A DNA stretch of 64,000 nt from Drosophila miranda (lineage: Eukaryota; Arthropoda; Insecta; Diptera; Drosophilidae). The notes below the pieces were generated by a model. The model searched no databases and was not told the origin of the DNA. It worked only from the letters and a program-made list of their open reading frames with translations. Positions within the stretch are counted from its first letter, which is position 1; each line of letters starts with the position of its first letter. Made by a program: the position numbers and the translations under genes. Location: NCBI RefSeq assembly GCF_003369915.1, contig NW_022881614.1:1571001-1635000 (forward strand), given 5' to 3'. This document shows, piece after piece, positions 11,829 through 22,942 of the stretch.

Positions 11829-12359
11829 AATTAAATAACTGCGGTAGCGGATTGTGTTTTAAAAAAGTTTTTATTTTACTTCTAACTTTACTGATATAGA
11901 TTTAAGTAGAGGGTCACAAAGGATTCCGGACAAAGGGTTTGCGCGATCTTAATTTTTAGCTCGACTTTGCGGTGTCGCTTCTGGATCAAGACTGACTTGA
12001 ACTTTCTGATCTTTGCATCGTTGATCCCTTTCGGGAATAGTTTTTCTATAAACATTTCAATTGATTTCGCCATCCCGAGTATTGGATTTCGTCATCCAAA
12101 GAGAGAACTGTAAAATGCCTAAAGTGCAGGATCTGCAGAAAGCCGAGAGTGAGATTGTTTATGAGAAGCCGGGTGTGGGCAAACATTGGTTTTCCATTTA
12201 GGCGAGTGTAAAAGATTGGGATTGCGGCGGGAGCCCTTGAGATTGTACATCTTAGAAATCAATTAGGCGGAGGCCCAAGATTGAAATTGTTTTCGTTTTG
12301 GAAAGCCAAAGATTGTTTACAACTCGTATAAGAGCTCAATAGAATTGGGTACGTTAACT
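11829..12359 (-). repeat. errantivirus 3' LTR (full length)
   Basis: 531 bp, starting AGTTAACGTACCC after a polypurine tract (AAGAATGGGGG, 12360-12370). It includes about 185 bp absent from the other LTR. Confidence 0.9.
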
Positions 12360-12368
12360 CCCCCATTC

Positions 12369-13777
12369 TTAAATGTTTCGTCCCGATACATTTTGAAGTT
12401 CTGATAGAGCTCTAGTTTCTTCTGACAGTATTTGAATGTTGCTTTCCACTATTTCTTCTGACGGTATTCTTATTGATTTAATAAGTACAAATTTGGTTAA
12501 TTTATAGCCGAAATAAAATAACATTATCAATATCAAAATGATTAAGAATAATGTTGTTAATGGTAAGGCCGTATTACCTAATGTTATAAGGGGATTTAAA
12601 ATATTAACATTATCAAAAGAAAATTGCTTATCATTCGATTGTATATAATCAACTAATTCAAAATCGCTATATCTATGATGCGATATACATCTTAGAATTT
12701 TACCCTTATCATTTATGTGGGTTATATTATTTATTAAAATTGTGTTGTTGAATATAAGGAGATACGAACCTAACAAAGTAGTATTGTCTACGATATTTTT
12801 GCCTGAAACTAATATGGCACCACCCTGAATGATGTCTATTTCTTTGTTTTTTTTTACCTTTTTTTAGTGCAGTTGGCTTTAAAGCCATTAAGTAAATTGG
12901 TGAAACAGGTCTTCTTTAAATTTATTTGTGCGTAATTGTTAAAAGTTTCACTTTTAAAATTATTCATTAAATAGTATTTCTCCTTAAATTCACAAACTTT
13001 TTCACTTATAACTAACATTCCATCATTTTGTGAGATGGCTCTTGCATGGTAAAACTTGCAAATATCTTTAATTTGAGGATATTTTATATAAATGATTATT
13101 AAATCTGCATTTCGAATTATTTTAACCGTTGCAATGCCCAGCAGATCAGACAGTTCAACAGGATGTTTTTCATGCTTATAAATGTCCTCTATTTCGTTTT
13201 TATTTAAAATTTTTGTATTGAAAATGTTTACTTTTAAGAGGGTTATGGTATCAACTAAATTTAGTAGGTCAAAAGTTATTAATTTAAAACGATGCTTTCT
13301 CAGTATCGTTTCTTCATTGAAGATGACATTTTTTAATGAATTTGATAGCAATTCAATTTCTTGGAAAAATTTTGAATTTATTAAAAATTGTTTATTATTA
13401 TTTTTAGTTAATTCATTTACTTTATTTTTTATTTTCAAAAAGTCGCCTGCTATCCATTTCCAAATGGTACCTAATTCATTAATTCCCCTTTTATTCCGTT
13501 TTGGAACCAATTCTGAAATCATTAATTTTAATAGACTTAAGTCCATTGATATTTCCCACTCATCGTCTGAATTAATTGATTTGTTGACATATTTGGATTC
13601 TATGTCAATTATCTCTCTATAAAAACTCAAATTAGTAATATGGAAAAGTTCAGCGTATGTTTCATAAGTGTAAACGTCTCTGTCGTCTTTGAGCAATAGA
13701 TAGTCACTATGCGTATAGTCAATTACTTCCGAAGTCGTCAATATAACAAAAGTCAGTATTAGTATATTCGCATACAT
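12369..13777 (-). pseudogene. errantivirus env (frame broken)
   Basis: 13777 starts a protein with a hydrophobic signal peptide (MYANILILTFVILTTS). A furin-type site (KRNKR followed by GINELG) lies near residue 99, which separates the SU-like and TM-like parts of baculovirus-F-related envelopes. The first frame ends at 12854. The remainder is in another frame (12369-12776) and carries a transmembrane helix (LTTLFLIILILIMLFYFGY) and a cytoplasmic tail. The break lies beside long A runs near 12,850, so an indel there is likely. As it stands the product would lack its membrane anchor. Confidence 0.85.
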
Positions 13778-13795
13778 TTTCTGGAAAAAAAATAT

Positions 13796-14762
13796 TTAAT
13801 ATTTGATGTTATCTTTATGTATAATTCTGTTTCTATTGTTGATTATAATTTTATTCGGTCGATTTTCCTTAACTACCTGCTTTTTGTATCGGGATTGAAG
13901 TTTATTTCTTTCCCCGAATTTCTTTTCATAAACTACTTCTCCTATTTTATAATCTTTTTCTCTTCTATCTTTGTTATGTATCTTAAGCATTTTGGTCTGA
14001 GCTTCCTTAAGTAATATTGGATTATGCTTGTGTTCTATTTTTCTATACAATATGTCATATGGCATTTGATTGGTCGTTGAATGTATCGTCAGGTTATATT
14101 TCAGTGCCGCCATTATTATTATTTCTGAATAATCTGTTAGATTTAGTTCATCCTTGATGCACCGCGCTATTTCTGTTAGTGTGGAATGTACCCTTTCTAC
14201 CTGACCATTTGAGGTGCTGTGTCTGGGATCAGCATAATAAATAGTTAAGTTACTTCTTTGTATTAATGATCTAAATTGTGCTGACGTAAAGCTTGGTTCG
14301 TTGTCAGTCATTAAAGATGTTGCTAACGGAAAGTGTTGCAAAATTTCCATTACCTTATTTTCAATGTTTAATTTACTTTGAATTTCCTTGAACACCAAGT
14401 ATTTGGAATAAGAATCTATACAAGTTATGAATGTTAGGTTTTGGGCATAGTATATGTCTAAGTGTAATTGATCTCCTTCTTTTGCTGGAATGGGAGCTTC
14501 CCCAATTGGAATTTTTACAGGGTGTCTGTGATATTTGTTTTTGTTACAGATCTCACAATTTTTTATATATTCTTTTAATTTTTTGTGCAGGTTTGGCCAA
14601 TAATACAGCTTAGTTATTTGTTTGTAATTTTCGTCTAGTCCTCTATGGGCTCTGCAATGTGTTTCTTCTATAATTATAGCTTTATCTTCTGAATTTACTA
14701 CATCTTGGAGGAACTTTCTCGTGAAGAGAAATCTATTTATGAAGTTTTCCTTTAGCTTATTT
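13796..14762 (-). CDS. errantivirus integrase region of pol
   Basis: The frame is open across the whole interval although no ATG lies near its start; it is the C-terminal part of a polyprotein. Visible are the zinc finger (ETHCRAHRG... NCEICNKN), the first catalytic Asp in LHLDIYYAQNL, the second in LMTDNEPSFTS and the Glu in TSNGQVERVHS. The C-terminal domain is basic (KKQVVKENRPNK). All catalytic residues are kept, so this is the best preserved domain of the element. Confidence 0.85.
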
Positions 14763-14773
14763 TGGATAAGGTA

Positions 14774-16749
14774 TTAATCTTCTAAAGTGCAGTGTATTCC
14801 TGTGGTTAAGTGAGGCTGAATAAATTCTTTTAAAATGTCTACCGTATCAAATTCAATAATATGTCGGGTATTTTCATAAACTCTTACTAATTCATGAACT
14901 GTGAATCTCCCTTGCGCTAATAGTAGCTGCTGTTTAAATTGGTTTAGAGGCTTGCTAGTCTCTTGAATGACGTTTTCAAAACTACTCTCTGCTGAATGCT
15001 GAGTATTTATGTCTGATTCTGATTCTGTCTGGTCGACATCACTATCTGTCATATGATTTATTTTAATCCGAGCCTGGCTTATAAATGATTTTTGGTGTGA
15101 AACTTTCTATGAAGTAATACCAACGTTTCATTTCAACATTTGGATTTTTTTTGCGACATTGCAAGGGACAAAGGTTGGTGATCTGTATGTATTTCAATTC
15201 CACTCACTCCGTATAAATAATTTCGCAAATTTTTTAATGCCCATACAATAGCTAATAATTCCTTTTTATTAGTAGCATATAATTGCTCGGTTTTACTTAA
15301 AGTTTTAGAAATAAATGTTATGGGATTCCCATCTTGCGACAAAACTGCACCTATTGCTATGTCCGATGCATCTGTGGTTAATGTGAATTTTTTATTGTAA
15401 TCTGGTTGTACTAATTCAATATGTGCTATTAAACTGTCCTTTAAATTATTAAATGCTCCCATTGCTGGTTCATCCAGCTGTATTAATGTTTTCTTGGATG
15501 CCCTTCGTGAAACTTTCCAATTTACTCCACTCAGATATTTTGTTAATGGTTTGGCAATTGTAGCATAATTTCGGACAAATTTTCTGTAATACCCTGTTAG
15601 TCCTTAGAAGCTACGTAGCTCTCTGATATTTTTAGGAATTGGATAGTTTTGTATTGTGGAGATTTTGTCTGGATCTGTTTTAATGATATTTTGGGAAACA
15701 ATGTATCCCAGAAATTTGGTTTCCAATTGAAAGAATTTAGACTTTTCTAGGGAAATTTTCATGTTAGCGTTTTGCAATATCTGTATTATATGAATTAGAT
15801 CTTTATAATGTTGTTCTATAGTTTTTGAAAATATTATTATATCGTCCATATAGACGTGACAAGTTTTCCCAACTTGTTCTCTAAGTATATCGTCCATTGC
15901 CCTTTGGAAAATTCTGGGAGCGTTCGTCAATCCCATAGGCATTCTTAGAAATTCATATTTGCCGTTATTTATGGAAAAAGATGTTTTTTCAATATCTGAT
16001 TCCCTCATTAAAATCTGATAGAAACCTGACTCTAAATCAATGGCCGAGAAATACTTTGCCTTACCTAAATTGGCAAGGATTACTGAAGGATCTTGCATAG
16101 GGTATCTATCCGGTATGGTGTTTTCATTAAGTTTCTTAAAGTCTATTACAAATCTATGTTTAGGAGTTCCGTCCTCATTTACTCCCTTCTTTGGTACTAC
16201 TATTACCGGTGAATTATATGGGCTTTTACTAGGTCTGATTATACCTTCATCTAACATTTTACTTATTTCGTTATTAACGAAATCGTTAACCGAATAAGCG
16301 TATGGATACTGCTTGCCATATACCGGTCTATCATGTTCAGTGTTAATCTCTCCTTTTATATCCGTTCTTAACGGTAACTGTAAATTTATATTGGCATGGT
16401 CTTCTTCGATGATAGATACCATTTTCTCTCTGAGATTTTCTAAATTGTCCTCTTTGTAGGTTATTGTGTTATACAATTTCATTTTTTTCAATTCAGAATT
16501 TGCATAATTTTGAATGTCGGATATTTCTACGACGGCGCGTTCAGGATTTTTGCATCCCAAACTTTTAAATTGTTCATTGTCGGATAATTCAACGACGGCG
16601 TGTTCAGGATTCTTTAATCCCAAACTATTCGAACTTTTAGTGTCGGATAATTCAACGACGGCGTGCTCAGGATATTTTAATCCCAAACTATTAAAACTTT
16701 GGATGTCGGATAATTCAACGACGGCGGGTTCAGGATATTTGAATCCCAA
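14774..16749 (-). pseudogene. errantivirus RT and RNase H
   Basis: 15604-16749 is RT: KHRFVIDFKKLNENT, FSAIDLESGFYQI, LRMPMGLTNAPRIFQ and the catalytic YMDD (VYMDDIIIFSK), ending at a stop near 15604. 15133-15462 is RNase H (FTLTTDASDIAIGAV, NKKELLAIVWAL, HTDHQPL). 14774-15052 is the acidic linker before integrase. Stops or frameshifts near 15,600, 15,130 and 14,774 divide pol. The N-terminus of the RT stretch consists of tandem 21-residue repeats (see 16516-16808). Confidence 0.85.
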
Positions 16750-16808
16750 ACTATTGACGGATAATTATTCGTCGGCGTGCTCAGGATTTTTTGATCCCAA
16801 GCTATATA
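16516..16808 (-). repeat. 63-bp in-frame minisatellite between PR and RT
   Basis: The string gtcggata starts at 16516, 16579, 16642 and 16705, an exact 63-bp period. A fifth unit near 16757 is shortened by about 11 bp. Each unit encodes a 21-residue block of the type SLGxKxPExAVVELSD. The shortened unit throws protease and RT into different frames. Confidence 0.9.
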
Positions 16809-17260
16809 AACTTCCTTCTACCTTTACTGAATCACTTTTCATTTCTTTTTCTTCTTCAAAATATTTTTTTATTATATATTCCTTCAACGGAAGGATGGAT
16901 TTTCCTTCTATAAAGGTTAATTTGTTTAAAGAAAGGACCTCGTCATATATTAGTTTCTCCTCATTGTCTTTATAACTTAAAGTCCCCTTTCCTGTATCAA
17001 TAACAGCTCCGATTTTCTTTAATAGGTTAAATCCTATTAGTAAATCTGCCTCCATTCCATCTATTTCATAAAACACTTGTTTTGTGTTGAAAATAGTTAT
17101 ATTATGGAAATATTTATTTATTGAAAACCCATTCACTGTAGCAACTTTCTTATAAATTGATAATTCTTTTTTATTTTCGAAAATTCCCTTTTTTATATAA
17201 CAGGAAGTTGCTCCCGTATCTATCGAAACTTTTAGTTCTCTGTTTATTTTTTTAACCTAC
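16765..17260 (-). pseudogene. errantivirus protease region of pol
   Basis: The aspartic-protease motif DTGATSC is encoded around 17210-17221 (minus), followed by a flap/C-terminal segment DLLIGFNLLKKIGAVID. The frame runs into the first 63-bp unit (SLGSKNPEHADE) and stops there, because that unit is shortened. Confidence 0.75.
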
Positions 17261-17280
17261 TCTTTTTAAGTAGGGCAGAC

Positions 17281-18228
17281 CTACTTCGGGGGCTGATCTA
17301 AAAAATGGTCCTCCTCAATGTTATTTATCCGCATTGCTTTATTAGCCGGTTGTTCCGACATTTCGTTTGGCTTTCGTTTCTGCGCCTGATTTTCGTTAGA
17401 CTGATTATTCGGTACTACGTTTGCCCTAAAATGCTGAGCTTGGTTATAATTTTTATTATTTCTCCTATAATAACCGTTAGTATTCTCCCGATAATTTCTA
17501 TTATTATTATTTCCCCTGAATTGATTGCTGTTCTGTCGGTTCTTGATTTGTATCGATTCGGCTACATCCATTGGTTCTGGGGCCTGATTTTGTTGTCTAT
17601 TACCCAAGAAATAGGGTAGTCCTCATGACATGTTATTCCTCTGAAGATCCCTTTTTTGGTCGAATGGTGAACTATTAGTCCTTGGTTGTCGTTGGTTGAA
17701 TCTTAATGTATTGTAGTTATTATTCCCTGAATTTCTGGGGCCACTGAATTGGTAGGCAAATTGGGCCCGAATGTTATTTGATTGCAATTCCTGTACCTTT
17801 GCCAAGGCATTCGGTAAATCTGGGGGATTCAATGAAAATAGGATTTCTGCAATGCCGCCGTTTAGGCCAGTGACAAAAATGCGTAAGGCAATATAATATT
17901 GCTAACTTCCTTTCTTATATAACTTCACTGCAGTTTCTGCAGCTTCCCTCCATCCTACGTATTGGTTTAATCCACCATTGAAAATTGGTAGGGATTCTAT
18001 TACCTTTAATGTGGTGTCATCTTTTATTGTCTCGTCTATTGTTTCTGCCTGATAATCTGATACCTGATCGGATTTAGTTTCTATTTGTTGTTTTAAATTT
18101 ACAATTTGCTCCTGTACTTGTGAAATTTGAAGTTCTATCAATTGTTTGACCAGATCTGCAGTGAGATCGGTCCTTGTTTGTGAGTTAATCATTTTTAGTT
18201 TTTCAAAATCTAAAGTTAGTTGATCCAC
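17281..18228 (-). pseudogene. errantivirus gag (three frames)
   Basis: 17902-18228 begins MDQLTLDFEKLKMINSQ with a helical/coiled-coil stretch. 17623-17832 and 17281-17607 carry a strongly Q/N/R-rich C-terminus (GNNNNRNYREN) without a zinc knuckle, as in gypsy Gag. Stops near 17,900 and 17,620 break the frame. Confidence 0.75.
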
Positions 18229-18479
18229 CTTAAATTTTTCTTATATGTTTGTTTTTATAATCTAATATAACCTAATTGAACTTATATATTTATTAATACA
18301 ACTTTTTCTCACGAACTATCCGGTAGGGGTCGTCCTTCTTAGTTTGGCTGACAGATCTTCGAACGGGTCTTCCTTCTTGATTTGGCTGACAGGTCCTCGA
18401 ACGGGTCTTCCTTCTTAAATTTCTTTGTTTAACTGGGTCTTCTAAGGGTCTTCCTGCTTTTTATACAACGTCGCCCCAC

Positions 18480-18490
18480 GTTGGGCGCCA
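18480..18490 (-). other. errantivirus primer binding site
   Basis: TGGCGCCCAAC on the minus strand directly after the 5' LTR, complementary to the 3' end of tRNA-Lys as in gypsy. Confidence 0.85.
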
Positions 18491-18835
18491 ATTAAATAAC
18501 TGCGGTAGCGGATTGTGTTTTTAAAAAGTTTTTATTTTACTTCTAACTTCACTGATATAGATTTAAGTAGAGGGTCACAAAGGATTCCGGACAAAGGGTT
18601 TGCGCGATCTTAATTTTTAGCTCGACTTTGCGGTGTCGCTTCTGGATCAAGACTGACTTGAACTTTGTGATCTTTGCATCGTTGATCCCTTTCGGGATTG
18701 CGGCGGGAGCCCTTGAGATTGTACATCTTAGAAATCAATTAGGCGGAGGCCCAAGATTGAAATTGTTTTCGTTTTGGAAAGCCAAAGATTGTTTACAGCT
18801 CGTATAAGAGCTCAATAGAATTGGGTACGTTAACT
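18490..18835 (-). repeat. errantivirus 5' LTR (internally deleted)
   Basis: 346 bp. It matches the 3' LTR except for a handful of substitutions and one deletion of about 185 bp whose ends share GGGA. Confidence 0.9.
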
Positions 18836-18881
18836 TGTATAGTTGGGTCGTTGGCCAAGCACGCATACCAATACGCAGCTG

Positions 18882-19240
18882 CAGCGGTGAATTTTTTCGT
18901 CTCGCTTTCGCTCTTCACCGTTGCTTATCGTTGTTCTTTTGTTTGGCGCGCTTGATCCAAACCAAACACCAAGTGACGCGCTACCCCGTTTTCGTCGGGT
19001 ATATTCGTTTGGTGCAGTAGGATCCAACTATCAATTAAGACAAAGTCGTGCCTCGCAAATCAATTTAGCGTCGATCGTTGTCGGTGCATACGTATACACA
19101 ACATCCATTCTTCAGAACTACAGCGGTGGAATTTTTCGTTTTCGCTTGTCACCATTGATATTCTTGTGTGGTTTTCGTGTACGCGCCAGCCAAGCGACGC
19201 TCTACCCTAAATTGTTCGGGTATATTGGTTTTTCACCTCG
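18882..19240 (+). repeat. diverged tandem duplication in the BEL2 leader
   Basis: A segment starting cagcggtgaattttttcg at 18882 recurs, diverged, as cagcggtggaatttttcg at 19121. Both are followed in the same order by cgctt..tcaccgttg/tcaccattg, a gacgc-ctaccc block and tcgggtatatt. Period about 239 bp. Confidence 0.7.
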
Positions 19241-19339
19241 TGTGGGTACAATTACACATTATTTCATTGAGTGCCTCGGCATTAAATACGATTATTAGAA
19301 ACGATCTTTCGCCTTCAGTTGCTTGTATTGAGAATCAAT

Positions 19340-21547
19340 ATGACCTCAAAAGCCAACAATATTGCCCTTGAAGAGCTGAAGAAAAAGCGCAGTTGCCGTG
19401 TCAAAGGCATTCGTTTATTAGCGGACCGTTTAGAAGCGGGGGATATTCCGCTGGTATTGACGGAGCTCGAGTGCAGACTCGAAACCCTGATGCGTAGCAT
19501 TGACACGGCACGCGAACTTCAAGAGAAGATTGAAGATATAGACATTGACGATGAATTTGGAGTCGAGTTGGAAGAACTCTCAATTGTCACAAAGGCAAAA
19601 TTAATGTCTCTCATTTGCGCATTAAAGACAGCTGATGAGACAATACCGGCAGTACCAGCTTATGGTGGCCCAACTGGTGCTCGCCTTCCGAAGTTAGCTC
19701 TGCCGCAGTTCAGCGGCAACTTTTCGGACTTTAAAAACTTCATAGGTTTATTTGAGACTCTAGTTCACAATGACCAAAGCATTCCAATTATCGAAAAGTT
19801 CAACCATTTGCTTTCGTGTCTCTCCGGTGAAGCGTTGGGAACAGTTAGGGCTTTCCAAGTAACCGAGACCAACTACGAGAAAGCAATGCCTAGCTTAAAA
19901 CGGGTCTACGATAATGATTGTCTGATCTTTAAAAATCACATTGATGCCCTATTTAGTCTTCCCAAAATGACCCAGCAATCAGCATCGTCCTTAAGGAACC
20001 TGATCGATACCGCCTCATCCATATATGGTTCGTTGTTGTCGATAGGCGATGATAAAAAGATCTCGAATACCATGATTATTCATCTCGTCTTGAGCAGAGT
20101 CGATCCGGTGACCAAAGAGAAATGGGAAGAACAGCTCGATTATGACAAACTGCCACTTTGGACGGACTGTGAAAAGTTGCTTAATCGCAGACATCAGCAT
20201 CTTCCGGCCGAAAATTCGGACAAACCAAAGCAGGAGCAGAAAGCTGTGCCAAGCAAGCCGCATAATCGGAGCTCATTCGCGTGTTCCACCGCGAATACCA
20301 AAAACCAACAATGCAGCTACTGCAATGCGAAAGGCCATTTGTTGACAGATTGCAGTCCATTTGGTCGGCTGGCAGTAATGCAAAGGTTCGAATTCGCAAA
20401 AACTGCATCCTTGTGCATCAATTGTCTGCAGCCAGGCCACTCTGTAGTACAATGCAAAGCTAAGAAGTGTCGAGTGAGTGGCTGCTCACACCATACCTTA
20501 TTGCATAGATACACAGTGGCGAATAAAAGTCTAGCGTTACCATCACCCCCAGAGAATTCTTCTCCTCCTCCCAATCAGAATCAACCTTCCACTTCGCATG
20601 CTCTCCATGCGACAGCTATGGATAGAGTTATTCTGGCTACGTCGATCGTAAGCGTCCGAACAAATAATGGTGAACATGTTTTGGCCCGAGCTCTGCTTGA
20701 CTCGGGGTCTCAAACCAATTTTATAACTGAGGACTTAGCACAGCGCTTACAGATCCGTAGGGAGGAGTCGTGTATCAACTTGCTTGGTATTGGTGAATCC
20801 AATTCACATGTCAAGAAAAAGATACACACGGTGGTGAAGTCGCGAATTACTGGTAGTGAGTTTTCGGTTGATTTCTGGATTCTAAAGTCCATTTCGGGGT
20901 ATCACCCTGATCAGACACTTAACGTGAGTGACTGGAAAATCCCGAAGAACTTACCACGTGCAGACCCACATTTCTTCAAGCCACAGAAGATAGATATGTT
21001 GATAGGTGCAGAAACATTTTTCGAACTTTTATCTGTTGGTCAGATTCGACAAGGTCCTGACTATCCAACTCTGCAGAAAACGCTTCTCGGCTGGATTGTG
21101 TCGGGCAGATACACTCCAAAGGTGACTGCCACCCAAGAAGCTAGGAATTGTTTGAGTTGTCGAGAAGAGTCAGTGATCCACATCGACAATACATTACAAA
21201 AGTTTTGGTCACTGGAAGAATTGCCGTCTTCTAAAAAGTCTTTATCTCCTGAACACAAGTTATGTGAAAAGCATTATAAAGGGACTACTCAGGTCGTGCC
21301 TTCAGGTCGGTTTGAAGTAAGACTGCCGTTCAAATCAGATCCCAGTATCTTAGGCAACTCCTTTGAAGTGGCTAAACGGCGGTTTTTATCGCTTGAAAAA
21401 AGATTGTCTCGTGACCCCGAGTTGAAGAAAATGTACTTGGAGTTCATGGAAGAGTACCTCTCCTTGGGTCACATGTCTACCACAGACAACACAATCCCCA
21501 AAACTCCACATTATTTCATTCCACATCAGTGTGTGTTGAGGCCTTAA
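19340..21547 (+). pseudogene. BEL2 gag-protease-RT N-terminus
   Basis: I chose the ATG at 19340 (MTSKANNIALEEL). Capsid region with LPQFSGNFSDFKNFIGLF, zinc knuckles CSYCNAKGHLLTDC and CINCLQPGHSVVQC, then CRVSGCSHHTLLH. Protease motif ALLDSGSQTNFITEDL. A conserved BEL segment DMLIGAETFFELL and HYFIPHQCVLRP precede RT. A TAA at 21545 ends the frame exactly where relatives continue with STTTKLRVVF; a TAG follows at 21554 and the same frame then continues. The product would be truncated before the RT palm. Confidence 0.88.
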
Positions 21548-21556
21548 AGCACGTAG

Positions 21557-22942
21557 ACCAAGCTCCGCGTCGTTTTCAATGCGTCTTGTAAAACGTCCTC
21601 TCAGGTGGCCTTGAACGACATATTGATGGTCGGTCCTACGATACAGGATGAGCTGTATTCGACATTGCTCCGATTCAGACTAGACAGGTACGCCTTGACA
21701 GCCGATGTCAAAAAGATGTATCGCCAAGTCTTGGTCGCTGATGCGGATAGACAATTCCAGCTCATAGTGTGGAGAAGAGACCCGTCTGAGTCCTTGAGAA
21801 TATACCAGCTCAACACCGTAACATATGGGACTGGACCAGCCCCATTTTTGGCTATTCGGTGTTTGAAGAGGTTGAGTGAGTGTGCAAAAGTCTCACCCCC
21901 TAAAGCTGCTGAAGTTATTGACTCCGACTTCTATGTCGATGACATGTTGACTGGTGCTGGTTGCGTAGAGGAGTTAAAGACAATTAAGTCTGATGTGGCT
22001 CAGGTTCTTCAAACCGATGGGTTTGAATTGACTAAATGGTTTTCGAACTCACCTGAGGTCCCCGCATCCGAGAGCACAGTTAAACCGATAACGATCTCGG
22101 ACTCAGAGTCAACTAAGGCGTTAGGAATATCGTGGCTACCACACGAAGACGTCTTTAAGTTCCGAATTGACACGTCAGTTATGGGTCTCCGAGCGACAAA
22201 ACGGAACATATTATCGGTGACATCAAAGCTGTTTGACCCTCTTGGCTTGTTAAGTCCTTTAGTAATTAAGGGAAAGATCCTACTGCAGGAGCTTTGGCTC
22301 AACAAGCTAGATTGGGATGAGTCAATTCCAATGAACTTGGAAACAGCATGGAACTTATTAAAAGAATCCTTGGGTCAGTTGGAGAAGATTACCATACCTC
22401 GATTTGTGCATACTGATCCCATGTCACCGATTCAAGTACATGCCTTTGCCGACGCATCCATGAGAGCTTATGGAGCCTGCGTCTATATCCGTAGAAAGAC
22501 TGCAGAAGGTTTCAAGGTCTCCTTGTTGACTGCAAAGTCGAAAGTAGCGCCCCTCAAGACGAAAACGCTCCCAAGGCTTGAGTTATGTGCCGCTCACCTT
22601 CTAGCAGACCTTTGTCACCGAATCAAATCACTGCTCAAGGTTCCAATTGATAAAATGATATTCTGGTCAGATTCAGAAGTTACTCTTCATTAGATCAGAT
22701 CCCACCCTTCGTCGTTGTCAACATTCGTTGCGAACCGAGTAGCGGAGATTCAAGAGTGGTCAAGTGAAGCTACGTGGCGGCATGTGCCAACAAAACAGAA
22801 CCCAGCAGACATAGTTTCGAGAGGTTGTGACGTAGAGGAAATCGTGCAGTCGATCTGGTTTGGTTGACCAGAGTTCTTAAAGTTTGAAGAAGAGAGCTGG
22901 CCCAGAAATCCACACTTCGAGCTTTCCGAAGAAGAGACACAG
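21557..22942 (+). pseudogene. BEL2 RT and RNase H
   Basis: Same frame as the gag stretch. RT motifs LTADVKKMYRQ, NTVTYGTGPAPF and the intact catalytic FYVDD (DSDFYVDDMLTG), then FDPLGLLSPLV. RNase H: HAFADASMRAYGACVYI and LPRLELCAAHLL. Stops at 22691 (TAG) and 22865 (TGA) interrupt it. Between them WRHVPTKQNPADIVSRG is still readable in frame. Confidence 0.87.

Larger units (their letters stand above)
11829..18835 (-). mobile_element. complete gypsy-type errantivirus
   Basis: 7,007 bp bounded by LTRs that read AGTTAACG...TTAATT on the minus strand, flanked by the 4-bp duplication TGTA at 11825-11828 and 18836-18839. The primer site TGGCGCCCAAC (tRNA-Lys type) and the gag, PR, RT, RNase H, INT, env order place it in the gypsy subgroup of errantiviruses. 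LTRs differ by a few bases over the shared 346 bp plus one deletion, so it is fairly recent. Frames are broken in gag, at PR/RT, around RNase H and in env, so it looks inactive. It landed in the leader of BEL2. Confidence 0.93.

Noticed and set aside
16516-16808. Regular direct repeats that superficially resemble a CRISPR array
   Set aside because: Units are contiguous without unique spacers and lie in frame within pol; the organism is a eukaryote.
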